Shown here: piece after piece, positions 35,201 to 49,400 of the stretch
Position numbering within the stretch: position 1 is the stretch's first letter
How the letters are laid out: each line of letters opens with the position of its first letter
Assembly: GCA_013396915.1 (NCBI GenBank)
Contig: VWZL01000826.1
Coordinates: forward strand, 231,001 to 295,000
Reading direction: 5' to 3'
From: Stercorarius parasiticus
Taxonomy: Eukaryota > Chordata > Aves > Charadriiformes > Stercorariidae
Length of the DNA stretch: 64,000 bases
Notes under the pieces: model-generated
Databases searched by the model: none
Told to the model about the DNA's origin: nothing
What the model saw: the letters and a program-made list of their open reading frames with translations, nothing else
Position numbers and translations under genes: made by a program

Positions 35201-38200
35201 TCATTTATGTCTTTCTTACATGTAGATGCATCTTTGACTCAAGAGTTCTTTCTATTTATAGCTTCCCAGACTTTATGATATTGACATTGCTTCTAGTTCC
35301 TTTGTAAGAACGCTTTATGAGAAGAAAATCTGTTTCTTCTCCAGGAAACAGCGTTTCTGATTGAGCTACAACAGTAAGGTCCTTCATTTGGTCTGCACAC
35401 TTTTCATTTCACTTGAGTAGTGACACCCTTGAAGGCAAACACAGAAGATTCCTCTGGTGGGTGGTGTTCCTCCCATAGTGCACAGGCAGCTGCAGTTTCC
35501 AACCGGCTTTCAAAGGTGCAGGCTGCCTAATGCTCTGGATCCCACTTCAACATCAATCAGTGCATGTTCTGTGGAAAAACTTAGGGTTCAGTCTTTTTCC
35601 CAGAAAGGATACTTGTATTAGCGTAAGGTAAAGACCCCTGTCCTTTAACTTGGCCTACTACCTCACTCAGGAGCTTCCCTTAATTATCTCAGCCATGACC
35701 TGGCTTCCTTCTCTGAAATTAGAAAACCACATCGTCACTGCAGGCCCTTCTAGTTCTGAGCCAAACAATTGTGTACAGAGAACAGACTGCAGTCAGGACT
35801 CATAGTCCTCTTTGTTGTTAAGGCACTGGATACAGTCATAAGACCTTGTTGCTTATTTATTTGCCAACTTTTATGCATTCTGGTTAATATTCTTCATGAC
35901 AGGTATATCAGCCCCTTATGTGTTTTTCTTAAACCACGGCCAAAACAACTGTTCCATTTCTGGAGCTGTGACTGGGGAAAAGATGTTGCTTTTCACTGCT
36001 GTCAAGGCTTTCTCTGGTAACTGAGAGCTTGGGGCATTGCTGGGCATGGCAACAGAGCCACACTGAAAAAAGGCAAACAGAGCTGAATAGCTCCTTAGTC
36101 AGACAGCATCATCTATTCTGTGCAAAATGTCACAGGTGATCTTGTAATTAAATACTATGTCATATACACAAGGGAGCTAAGTGAAAGCTTTTTATTCAGC
36201 TAACTTACAGCTTTAACTACTTTACTTTGAAAAAGTGTTTTTTAACATGGCTATGTGTAGTGTATAGTATATTTTTATGCAAGTGACACATGCAATTAAT
36301 TTATTAAATCCTCATTAATTCTTTAAAATGCATATACTGAAGGTAGTAAATTCTTATTTATTTTAGACTTGAGAGAAATTTAACAACCCAGATTTAAAAG
36401 TCACTAAAGACTTTTAGTCTCAGGTAATAGTACTTTTAGTACTCAGGTAATAGGAAAGAAAATATGAACAATCAGTGCCCATATGCTTCTCTTGTTTTCT
36501 CTAAAAAAAGGGCTATGTTTGCATGGATAAGAAGCGCAATAGTTATTGGATACTTCTAACTGCATATAGATGTAGCCTAGAGCACTAGAGGAAATTACTC
36601 TGCCTGGAGATGAGTTGAAGTTTGCTTTGAAGCCTAATCTAAATTTCACAATGAATCCTCCATGGAACTGGTTAAACAAAATCTTACTACAAACAGCTAT
36701 GTATTTAGCTAAAGTAATCTTCATGCACAGAGAAATACAGCTTGTGGTCTTCTCTACTGCTAGCTGTCCAGTTGCAGAAGGCCTTGGACTGCAAAGTAAA
36801 GAAGCACACTGAAGTCTTAATGACTAGTAAATAAATACTTGCATCGATACTCCGTAACATGCATACATTTTTATATCTTTCGCTGTGTAGTGATTTCTGT
36901 TGTCAATTAAGTTAAAGATAGCAAAAATTTAAATAATCCATTCAAATCTCAGATAACCCTGACTTGTGCAGACCACCCGAGTCTGCAACTTCCGATCTTT
37001 CTAACTTTGGCTGAAGACTAGTTAGGTTCATTATTCACAGCACATATATCTTATCTCAATGAGTCCTCAATAATCAGAAAAGCAATGATGGCAGAAGCCT
37101 GGAATCCAACCCATTAATAATGATTAATATTCTTTTAGAGATGAAGGTGCTATTAATCTGAGAGGAACTAGCATAGGTTACAATCTGCCTATAAGCAATA
37201 CTTCAACTGCTTCTGTTCTTACGTACAGTTATTTCCAGGTGAAGTTTTTAGATTACAATATCTAATTGTAATCTATTGGATTTTACAGCCTTGAGATTTT
37301 TTTTCCCAGTTGATCAAGTTTACTCTCTATTTTAGGTCTCAGTGGCCAATTCGTCTCAAACAACGACAAGAATACAGCTCAATATTTCACATCAAGGCTA
37401 ACATCTTTTTTCCTTAAACATAAACCTAAAATGCTCTCTCAGGGTTCGCTTAACAATGATGACAGAAAGTCAGGAGTTAGGCAAGTGATTTTCTGCTTAA
37501 GGCAGTGCAAGCCCTTGTCAGTGAAATGTTCTAAGGGGACCTTCTCACAACCTAACTCCACTGGTTCACAGGCACTCACAGGTGCAAGGCCAACTGTACG
37601 ACATTTGATCATGAGCATACATTGCGTGTGACTAGGGAAAAAGTTCAAAGACCTCTTTCAGTGAGCACTGGGATTAGAACTTTTATTATATAAATAGGCA
37701 TCTGCTGCACGGGGCTGTGACAATGAGTATGTAGGCATATGCTGCTATTCCAGCATCTTTTCTGGGTGATCACTGATCTGGCCTCATACCTGGCTGCTTC
37801 TAGCATGTGTCTTGCTGGAAGGCACTACAACTTTTTTAAACCTTACATGCTCCTTTCTTCCTCCTGGTCAGTCAATTTTTTCTTCCTACTGCTGGAACAT
37901 CTAATGCAAATTATAAAGGCAAAGATCCTGCAAACCCTTTTTGTGAAAATGATTGCAGCATTTCAGGCAAATATTTAAAAGACGGGAATATAACAAAAAA
38001 CTTCGGGCACTTCTACTCGCACTTGACTTGTTTCTTGTGCTATGGAAATCATCATAAAACTAATTGCCACATTGCTGCTTGTGTTGGTGTGTGCAGACTA
38101 CCCTATCAAGGCTTATTTTAATTCTTCATAATTCATGGGCAATTGACCAGACAGGTCACAATATGACATTGATTATTTTGTGGATACTACTCAGAAATAC

Positions 38201-40139
38201 TTCAACCTGCATATTATTTACTCAATCAACTATTTTAGCTCTTTATTGTCACTATGGTCAGTTGACTCAACATTGCTAGTGGGAAAATGCATGACCGATA
38301 GCATCCAAAAATGTCTGCAGAATGTTTTAAAGTATTTTACCAGGCATATAAAGTAACCATTTGTCTGAAATAATTAATTTGGTCCTGAACCATTGAATAA
38401 CAATCAGAGACGTAAAACTGGCAACCCAAAGGGCCACTCAGCAAATTAATGTTTTCTGCTCCTCTTAGGGACTGGGCTCCCTGAAATCTAGTGCAAATGG
38501 AGAACCTAGCAGAAAAGCCTGTCTGTCCATGCTCCGTCACGCACAGAACGTCTGCCTCAGGGACACTTCTCATCTTGGCTACCTCCCTGTATTCTGTCCT
38601 CATTATGACATATGAGTGTATGAGCAACCATTAGTTCAGAATTAGCTTTGCAAGACGCAGGTGTGACACCATACTGTACTTTGCAATGCTGTACTTCTTT
38701 TGGCTTGGAACATCCATGGGGAAGAGTGACATTTCAGACAAAAAATGCAAGGTCTGGAAGAGCTTCTCTGGATATGAAGGTAGAGTTAACAGATTCATCT
38801 TTTACTGCTCACCTTTTGCTCACTTTAGGGGCTGCTTTTTTTTCTTCAATTTCTTCACTTTATGAAATGGAAAGGGAGAATCAGTTTTTTCAGTTTTCAT
38901 AACAAAGATCTAAAGATACTTGAGACTGATGCTGCCTGAGACCTGCGCAGTAGCAACCACTCTCCAGAGCTCCCTCTAGGTCATGGTTTCTGGCTTTCCA
39001 GGGCCGATTTCTCCAGTCAAGGTTGGGGCCTGAGCCCTGTGGCCCATAACCACAAGTGCTGCTTCCATACTATCTAGAGCCATTTCTGCCCCTCTCCATG
39101 CAAACTCCCAAAGCCTCAGTTTGCTGCATGCCCACTTATTAAGTAAACAAATGTCCCTCACTCAGCCACCCTCTACTTGGCAGGCAGCTAGAGGCTAAAG
39201 GTGTGGATCCTTTTTAGTCCAGAACCAGCCTATCAAGAAACAGCTAATAATCAAGAACCCATCAATTAGCAAACAGCTAACAGAAGTTGTTCACTGCCGA
39301 TGTTCCTGGAAACTACCAGAAGCAACTAAAATTCCCATAAGGAAACTCGTTTTGTTTAATTGCCATCAGGCTAAAGCTGTTCCGTTATGTTTAAGCAAGA
39401 TGTCAGTTCTCAGTTCTTAGTTCAAATATAGCAATAGGAAAGAGGGACGCAGGAGTAACATTATCTATATTTTATCTATGAAGACAGTGAATTCGGGAGT
39501 AATCAACGTATCATGTGTGCTCAGCTAACCTTTTGCTACTCCAAAACAATCACCAGTATGACCAGAAAAACATCACATGATGAAATACATTAGTGAAATT
39601 TATAACTGGCTTCTTCAGCAAAGTGCAGCTTGACCTTGTGCTAACCTTGAAATTTTGTGAACAGGAGCAAACAGTCATTAAACTAGGAACAGCTTGCCTA
39701 ATATTTAAGTAGCAAATATTACCATGAAATATAATTGAAGTATAAGGATTATGAACACAATCACATATTTTTAGTTTTGCCAAAGGTAAATGGGAGAATG
39801 CTTTTCTGGCTATTCACATAGGAGACAGCAGTATTTAGGAAAAGAACAGCAATCTCCCTAACGTACTTACTGTTGACTAAAGATTTTGAAAAGAAAAGCC
39901 ATCTTTGCAGGTCAGTTTTCTAGAGATGTGAGTATGTGTGTGTGCAAAGACTAAGTTTTGAGTGTGAATTTATTTTTGCACATTCATATATATGTACATA
40001 TATGCTGGTCTAGACCTGTTGTGCGTGCAGTCTTCACAACAGCATGCCAAGATACAGAAATTCTGACTAGCCACCAGCCCGATCTAATGTTCATGCAGCC
40101 CATGGGCACTAGATAGCAGCACCTCTGAAAACAGGGTCT
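29262..40139. other. Unannotated, probably single-copy sequence
   Basis: No gene, RNA or known transposon is recognised in this 10.9 kb. The + strand open frame at 32726-32974 begins with TTG rather than ATG and has no recognisable domain. A C-rich strip lies at about 34600-34616, and the direct repeat CTCAGGTAATAG occurs twice near 36419-36452. A less AT-rich stretch lies near 38940-39200. Confidence 0.5.
30561..30585. repeat. Short hairpin, 10-bp arms
   Basis: TAATGTGAGC, an AAAAA spacer, and GCTCACGTTA form a stem with one wobble-type mismatch. No function is implied in a vertebrate genome. Confidence 0.8.
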
Positions 40140-40440
40140 GATGAGCCTGAGGTGTTTGAACGACTAGCTAGTAAATATTAAATCACAGTGTGATTCTTCA
40201 GTAATCTCATATAAACCCAGTAATATTACATCAACATAAAACTGCAGTAATGCAGTAGCTAATTAAGCCCTTTGAATCATTAAGTTGTATTTATAGATCT
40301 TCTAACTCAAAGAGATCATACCTGGCAGATCAATGCCGATGTTAAATAAGTCATTAGCCTCTGCAAAGATTGCCCACAAGGTCATTGAATTGTGATGTTG
40401 GAACATTTTAATGAGCTGAACACTTGACCTATGGGAACAG
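40140..40440. other. Possible conserved non-coding element (weak)
   Basis: An AT-rich, repeat-free stretch with many TAAT/ATTA and CATTA cores of the kind bound by homeodomain proteins (for example GCTAATTAAGC, GTAATATTAC). Conservation cannot be judged from one sequence, so this is only a pointer. Confidence 0.15.
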
Positions 40441-43400
40441 GACCGACAACAATTCACTCAGATGGGGAAACTCTGCGTGTCTGAAAAACATCATGTAGTC
40501 TTTCTAGGCCTTGATTTCTCAATCAATAATATGGAAACAATAATTCTGTAACATAAAAAAAAATAGCTGAAGTTAATTAATAACACATACAGAATGTGTT
40601 ATTACGGTTATATTTTGTTGTCACATTATTACACCAAGGATTTGTTTTACAATTCTTCTTACCTTAAAATATACTATAGTTAAATTAAATACTAGAAAAA
40701 TCAAAACAATTATGTTACTGTTCAAGTGAACCTGGCCCAGGCCCAAAAGCTGCTGAGGATATTTTTTTCGTCCTTGCTGGAGTTTTTTAGACGGCTCAGT
40801 ACATGCTGTCCCTACTTACCTGTTTGACACACAACATGACAGTATAGTTTATTTTCTATTTTTGTATCAATGGTAGATGATAACTCTTTGTGATACAAAA
40901 TAACGTGGCCTCTATTCTTATGAAAAACAAATCCAACTCTCTGAAAAAAGATACTGAAATCTTTGCCAGCACAGGACAGTATCATCAGTGGGAGTGTTCC
41001 ACTAATATTTCAACCTGAATTGGAGGTACCTTCTCCAGATCATCAGTTCTAGCATATCCATCATCTAGCTGCTAAAACCTATAAAAGAAGTCTAATTGCA
41101 TTTGCAACTTCCTTATTTGCACCCTTGACCTTTCCCTATAGAGCTGGGACCATGGTCGCACTTCACATAGGGTCTGTAACATTTAGTAGAAGTTGGCATC
41201 AAGCATGACTTCTGTATTATGGATTAGTCTTGATCGGTGTTTGATTTTCTTATTTCAAACCCTACAGCTATCACGTTACCAAAATCTAGCTTTTGTGGTT
41301 TTCTAGAACTGCCTGATTTTCCCTAGATATTCTATAGTGTGATTTGTTGAGAGAAAAGCTTAGCTAACAGTTCATACTTGAATTGAGAATTCAACATGAT
41401 TGCCCTGTGAGTGTGTGCCTGGAGGGAAGCAAAAATAGAGTTGCTACTTGGAAAGATGAAATGATTGAATTCAGTGCCTGAGGCCACAAACCTCATTTTT
41501 ATGACTCTTAATATGTAGAACTAACTGAAAACTAACTTGTGAAATAGTTCATGTTTTTTTTTTTTTTCTTTCTATAAAAACTAACATTATATATTCTACC
41601 TGGGAGATTTATTTCTGCTGTAGCAAAAAGAATGCCACCAATCTAAGCCTACGGTCTGGAACATGATCTACTGCTCACAAGAAGCAAGTGAAGAAATAAT
41701 TTGAAATTTTATCTAATATACTTCTCAGTGCCATGGATATACATTAAGGGCACATTGCTCAAGCCCTTGAAACACTGTTTGGGATCCCAGCACTAACGGT
41801 ACATGGCTTAAGAAGTTCACAGAACCAGAGAGAAACTTCTCTGTGCTCTCACCATGAACATTGCTCAAAAATGTGTACTGCCTTGATACTGTCACAGTAA
41901 TTCCTGTTATAGATGATCTCTGTAAGTATTAGGTTAGAGATAAACAAGGTCAGGGCATTCAAGTACCGTTGAATTGTACAGTGTTATCATTTACAGACAC
42001 TGCTTTTGCAGTATTTCTAATAAGCAATGTAGCCACCAAGCTCCTGCTAGTGATAACCTTACTTATCGCACATAAAAAAGTTCATCACAGGTTGTTCTAT
42101 GATGCACCAGTGCTTTGTTCAAAAAGTGAATCTATCTCTGACTTTCAAAAGAGGTTGGCCACGTCACAACAGAGATCCCACTTTGCCAGGCTTCGACAGA
42201 TTACTAGTGGCTAAGTGCTGGGCTCAAGACTCTTGTATGAGTCACAATTTGACAGTGGGCACTTAGCAACACAGTAGGATGTCTATAATAAGACAGCCTC
42301 ATAGACACTCTTACATAAATAGGTGTCACCTTCGTAAGTCCCCACTATAAAACATGATAGATTTGATGAGCAATAATGGCCTGGGCAATGGCAGAATGTT
42401 AAGTGACTTCAACAAGAAACTGCCAAAAGTAAATATGTGCTCAACAATACTCAAAAGCTTTCTTGTTTTGTCACTTTCTACGAAATGTTGGGAAGAAAAG
42501 AAAAAAGCCTTTATTTACTGGTCTAAATGAGCTGAGAACTGGTGGAGCAAAATTGAAATGGTTGATGTCTAGTTACTGTTTTGATTTGGATTTGGAAAGC
42601 CTAAGAACTGTTGGTTTTAGGGAGCTGAATTTATCATGTCTAAAGGCACAGGAGAGCTGGGATGTCATTTAAAACAGGGAACACCGACTACTTTTAAAAT
42701 ATCTCTTAAACATAACCTCATTACCAGGGAACTCTGACAATGGAAAAGATTGTTTTGTTTTGTTTTGGTCTTCTGGAGCTTTCTGCAGTGATAAGCTAGT
42801 CCAGAAATTAACACAGGTACCTACAAAAGAAGAAAATGTGAGTGATGAGCTAGGGACAGTTCAGTCATGAAACCTGTTTACGCCAATGTATTCCCATGCT
42901 GTTTTAAAAATATCCATCCGTTGTGGAACTAGTGGATTCACAAGCTAGTGGAGAGGTGGTAATCTTATATCAGCAAGTAATATGAGACTGTGCTGGGGGC
43001 AATCAGCAGATTATAGGTAGGAAGCACCACTGGAAGTATGGAGTTTTTCTGCAACAGCCAACATTCCTTTACAAATACTGAGAAGTAAAGCGGAGGAATT
43101 TTTATCCTGTTTAAAAGAAATTCTCAACAAAACTATATCATGTTATTGGTTATGTTCGCTTTTATCTGAAAACAGAAATATCAAATACAAAGTTTATCAA
43201 AAATAGGATTTTACTTCATTGCCCTCACTCAGTACAATCCTCTTCTATGATCATGGCAGCTGTTCTACCATCACTACTGAGAAGATTCATCTAGTTCAGG
43301 AGCTGATTTTAATCTCTACGTGAAGTATGGATTAATAAGTGAATTATGGGATGGAATGATTGACACAGCAAGCAATCTGGTATTAGAAAGAGGTATTTGA

Positions 43401-46400
43401 AAGCATTATTAAATACAGAATGCAATAACTAAGTGTGAGCATGATGATTAATAGTATAATGTATCAGAGGAGAGAAGAATTGTTAGCATAGTGGGAAGGG
43501 AAAACCCTGACCAGATTCTCAGCTGATGTACACTATCAAACCCAAAGGAAATTAGGGAAGGTCTGACAGTTTATGACAGCCAGGAATCTGTCCCCAGGAG
43601 AAATAGACTGAAATTAAGGAAAAAAATTAAACTTTAGCTAAATATCTGAATAAGAATCCTGACAGCATGATCTCTTAAATTGAGAAACAGTCTCCCAAGG
43701 GAAATGCTGAAAGCTTTAAGCCTGGACATATTAGGAATTAGATTAGGCAAAGCATTTGAAAATATATACCATGGGGACAAATTTGTACTGGAGGGGAGAT
43801 GAATTAGACAGTCAAATAGGTCTTTTTCACACATTCTTTTAATTACTTAAAACTGACTGTACAAAGAAAGAGTTTGGCAGTGCTTTTGCCTATATAGTTG
43901 TTCACTGGCCCTGAAACAGTGTTGAGTGGATATCGTACCCAGATGGAAATGTTCCATTGCTGAGAACATGGTATATATCATCTTCAGCTGGATCTAATGC
44001 TTGTTATGAATAGCCTTTTTTCTGCATGTCATGAAAAATAGTGAGAAATCAAAGCCATTAAATGAGGATGTTTCCATGGGTATCAATGGGATTTGAAAGT
44101 TGGCCACAAAATATATATTTTCATGTTTCCCTACAGTGGTGCTGTCATACAGGAGTCATGTCAGGCATATAGAAATGGAAGGCATGCTGACCTAAGGTAT
44201 AATCGAGAATATCCCTCCTTTAAATTAAAAATGGAAGTCTAGGCTTTCAATGAGAGAAGTACATCATCTAGCCCCAAAAAGCCACTGTCATTTTCATATA
44301 AATATGTAACCATCATTTGTTTAACTCACACCAAGCTATCAAATTTTGTGGTGGGCTATAAACTTGTTGAGTCATTAGCCTGGCTGCTTAATGGAGGAAA
44401 ACTAAATTCCTGTTCCTGCATAATGACACTTATTCACTGTAGACATTTGCATCACTAGGAAACGATAAAACCTCATCCTTCATAATGAAGTTCTGAGCTG
44501 ACAAAGAGGAAAATATAGTGTTGTGGGACAACTATGAATATAAAACAAGCTTAATAAAGAAGTAGTGACAAATTATATTATGCAAAATGCAATGCAATAA
44601 AAAAATGTTACTAACTCATTGGAAATGTCATAAATAATCTAAATAGTTTTTAACTGTCAAAGCTTGAAAAATATATTCCTTAAAAAAATGAGGTACAGAA
44701 TAGATGCCAGTTTAATTGCCATCATATTTTGACAAGCATAGAGAACCTTGTATCCAGCTTATTTGCTAAATTTAGCTCACTTGCCTCGGATGAAATTATG
44801 GGGGGTGCATTATTAGTCTGCTTTTTCAACTCATTGATGCCCCATCAAAAAATAACCACCTCAGCCATTTTAAAGTATTGTTGTTTTCCATTTGAGATCA
44901 GCATTTACAGTTTGAATTACAACCTCAGCCCAACTGATCCTTATAAAGAGGATCTCTGATGTGAATGTTTGGTAAAATCATGTACTGCCTTCTTAAAATC
45001 AACGTTCTTTTTGAACAAATAAATATATGATCTGCTATATCTCTGTGGGTCAGGAAGGGCATGGAATCCCATTAGGACAGCTCCTTGTATTACAAAAGAC
45101 TCTGTCCAATTTGTGTGTCCAAATGACTCACTTTCCACTCTTCCAAAAATTTCATTTTACAGAAAGGAAAAAGTCACTAGCATTTCAAGAATTGCTGGCA
45201 GCTCAAATAATAATGACTTAGATTCTATTTCTGCTGAAGTCTCAACGATTCCAATAGTCCCAGTGACTTGAATAGAAGCGGCTTTGAGGGTTGCATAAGC
45301 AGAAGCATTTCTATTCACGAAAACAGTTGCAAAATTAACTGCTAGTGTGATCAGATCCTCATTTCAATGGAGATTTCCCTGCTGACATAGGCACTTGTTT
45401 AATTATATGCTGCTCATACTCTAAATGCAAAATGTTCAAGATGCTTGAACCAGTTACTACATCTTCTAGCATATGAGGCTGGTAGGGACAAATGATACAT
45501 TTAATATACTGCTAAGAGATCTGTGGAAAATCACATTGCCTTGAAAATGCAAAATTAGACATGTTTTGTTAAAGATATTTATTTAGTTAGTTTTTATATG
45601 AATAACAGGCATCACAAGTTGGAAATCCTACTTTGGTTTTTAAATGCGAGACATTATCTTATGGAGAAAATCTATTTTAAACTTGCTCTCTGTTTTCCAG
45701 AGAAAAGGGTACTTGTGTCTTTATACAAACATAGAGGAGTTTCACCCTAGATCAAATGCACGTAAGAAGTCTAAGCTTTTTTCAAAGTATCTTCAAAGGA
45801 ACTTGGTGATTTTTACCCTCTAGTTGTTATTATAGTCAACAAGTCAGGGTTTCGTTTCTGAAACACAAAACTCAAAGCGAGCAGGTTGGTTTTAACGTGC
45901 TTTTGAGCCTAGTCTGACTTTTTCTTTTACCCTTTTCACAGTTGGAATTGGCTGTACAAAATTTTCCATTATGCAACAGGATTTGGAGCCACTCCATCTG
46001 CTATGCTCTCTTTGGTCATGTCCAATAACTGATGTTTCCAATAACTCATGTAAATTGCCATTTCTCCTGGGCAAGGCACCAGTCATTGTGATCATCTCTA
46101 AGGCTTGTAAATCTTCTCTTTAGTTTTAAAATGTTTCATTTAGCACATTTAAGGCACAAATAGACATTTACAAAACAAAAATTAAGTGATTTTTAAGCCT
46201 GAAATGTGGCTGCAGAGATTCCATCAGAGAAGAAGAGAATCCAAATTGGCCACAGTTTGGCTACTGACAAATGAGGGAAACTTTCCTGCCCTGCTGTTTT
46301 AGTCTCTTAATAATATGGAGATGAACCAAGCGGTTGCTAGATTTTTGTAATCCATTTTATAACAATAACTTTCACTTCTATCTAGGGACTCTCCATCCCT

Positions 46401-49400
46401 TCAGTGCCAAAAAAAGCAAGTGATTCAGATCTGATAAGAACTGTGCTAGAGAACAGAAGGACTAATTGCATTTTCCCAGATCATACTCCTTAGACTTTTT
46501 GCAGAGTCCATAATCAGCATAGTCTACAGACGTAGTCCATGGCCAAATAGGATACATGGTGGTATTTAGAAAGGTTGTAAAATCATCTTTCACAGCTGTT
46601 TCCTGGTCAAAGTTTTATTCTAAGGCTTGAAATGATGAAAAAAACATGAAGATATTTTCCAAAATGCCAAATGAAGGGAAAGGAGACTAAGCCACACCAA
46701 AGTACCCTATGACTTATGAGACATACAGGACAACACCTGCCTGATCCAGATCAAAAGCTTGAGGATGGTTGTCCACAGGCACAAAAGACATCTTTCACTG
46801 TTTGCAGGTCTCTGTTTTTCCTCTGGCTTTTTGATGTATAATTCACCAGTGGAAAGAGCAATAGGTTAAGAGAGTGACAAGCCATCTAGTTAAGAGTGCT
46901 CAGACATTGCAGGTTAGTGTTGGTTCAACAAATAGTTGGCTAGTTTTGTGTGCTTAATCCTCCTGCTTTCAGTACAGGTTCCACACTGACCCTCAAAAAC
47001 TTTTCCTCACTCAATTCTGACTCTGATGTCACAAAGACATTTTAATCTGTTGAATGGATGATTTCTGGCAGAAATAAATTAACATCTGTAGATGCCAAAA
47101 GTGGCAGTTCCAAAAACATAGTTAAGAACAGGCCTGGCTTGCTTTCACTTAACTCACTCTACACTCGGCTGTGCTGCAGTGGGTCTCCCGGTCTGGCTTA
47201 TTCCAGGACTTCAAGGACAATTAGGCACAATTGTAGAAGCTGGTTCAGAGATTATTGTGTCAGAAATTTCAGTATGTTTTCACTATTTTGGTTTCCTACT
47301 TTTTGTGCCTCATAGAGGGTATCACTTAGAGACTTGAATACTGGGGGTCTTCTGGTAGCTGGGAATATTTTGTGCTCATAAATCCTGTTGGACCTGTCTC
47401 AAATGTTCTCCTTGGTACTGAAGGTTCATTGGATCCCTCCACAATGGAAAGAAGAGTAAGAACATCAGTGCGACTACTGGAGTTGTCTCACATTATTAAG
47501 CAAGAGATAATTTTTTGGAAACCAGAGTCCACTGAAGAGGTCTTCTCTTTGTTTGCATTAACCTTTATGTCACGTTAATATTACCTCATTATGTTATATA
47601 ATTTGTTTGTGTCACCTGGAAAGGCCTATGGTGATGTTCCCCTGTCCCAGAATGACAGAAGTACAAACTGTACCAACTGTGCTGGCAAGAAGGTGTCAGT
47701 TTTGTGTTTCTAGGAACACCCTGGACTTAAGCCTTTACATCTGCTGATCATCCTCATCTCCCATTTCATTTCATAATTTACTGTCTCTTTACAGAATGTG
47801 TAATCTATATAAAGCCACAGATTTTATGCCAGAATTTGACATGTCAGTCTTTTCTCTATGCCTCTCCTTTCTCCTCAGTTTAAAATCTACTTGATTCGGC
47901 TTTTCTCTGTATAGTGACTATTTTTTCTCAAATGGGAAAAAAATCCACAAAATTAACCCACTAAAAAGAATGATTTCTGAATAAATCCTGCTATGAGAAG
48001 GAAGTTATATTCATTTGAGCATTACTTGGTGGTAGTCCTACAGTGTGGTTATAAGAGCACTCTCTCAGTGTACAACACCAATTCAAGGCTGTTTTTCTTT
48101 GAATAAGAACTGAAGTAGATCTCACTGCGTTCTATGCATTGCTTCTACCCTTCAGTTTTGATTAGAAAGACAGTAGTAATTTAGGCTGCTATGACTGCTA
48201 TTCAAGCACACAGATTATCTTCATTTCTCTCTGGATGAATGTACATAATCGCTCTTCTCTTTGACTGTGCTTCTGGATTGCAGTTCTGTTGCTCACGAAT
48301 CATACTAAATTGGTAAACCCACATCAGGGTGTGATATCTGTGGTTCCTTTTCATCCAGGCAAAGGAAGCTACTTAGAGCAATCCCAAAGAAATACTCTGG
48401 GTTAAGTCTGTTATTCTTTGTCCCCCAAATACACAGAATTCGGAGAAGAAAATAAATAAAGGAAAAACATCTGTGCATGTACCACGTTGTAGCGCTACTC
48501 CTTGACCTGATAAGTAGCCATCTCTTAGCACAAGCACTCTTCAGTTTGTTGCTGAGAGAGAGAAGACTGCAGCACCTCCTTCACTTAGGGCTTGCCTTGT
48601 CAGGAACTGTGGGTAATATGCTTGGGCTGTTCCCATAAGATTGACATAACTTGAGCCCACCCTCCACTGGCACAAGAACATCTGATGAACGTCATAGCAT
48701 TAACTGTATTAGATGTAGATATGAAGCATACATGTGAAGCTTCGATGAACCACGCACACACACCCCTTTAGGATAGGCTTGTACAAACTTAATGCCTGCG
48801 TCTGCCTATACAACCAGATGACATCAAAAAAGAAGCCAAGAAACCAGCCTATAGTTCAAGTTTAAAGAAAAAGAAAAAAAGAAAACAGAGATAATATCTC
48901 CTTCTTTTTTCCCCAGGCTATATTCCAGTGGATCCTTTCATCCCTCTATGTCACAATGGAATCTGTCGTACTATGCACTGTTACTATTGCTAATAGATGT
49001 TTATGCGCTTTACAGGCTACATTTTTCCATGTCTGTTCATGTTCATGACTTTGAACATAACCTGTGAAATGTAGAATAGCCAGGTTAGTCAGTGTGGTAC
49101 AATTCAGGTGCTATAGTATTTGCAAAAGAATATGCAATCAAAGAGCATCAACAAAGTGTAATTGACATCACCCATTGCATCTCATCGAATCAAGAATTAT
49201 CCTCTGATTGATGCAGAGTGATGTGCAATCACTTGTAATTGATTGGAATTCATTCATTATAGAATGACATGTTGAGTAATTGCTACTGAGAAATAATGAC
49301 TGGTTAAAGCTAAGAGGACAGGCTTCAGCCAGTCCATATATTTTGTACTTCTGATTCCTCCAAACATTTATGAACATTGTAGGTTTTGTGTTACAGTTTA

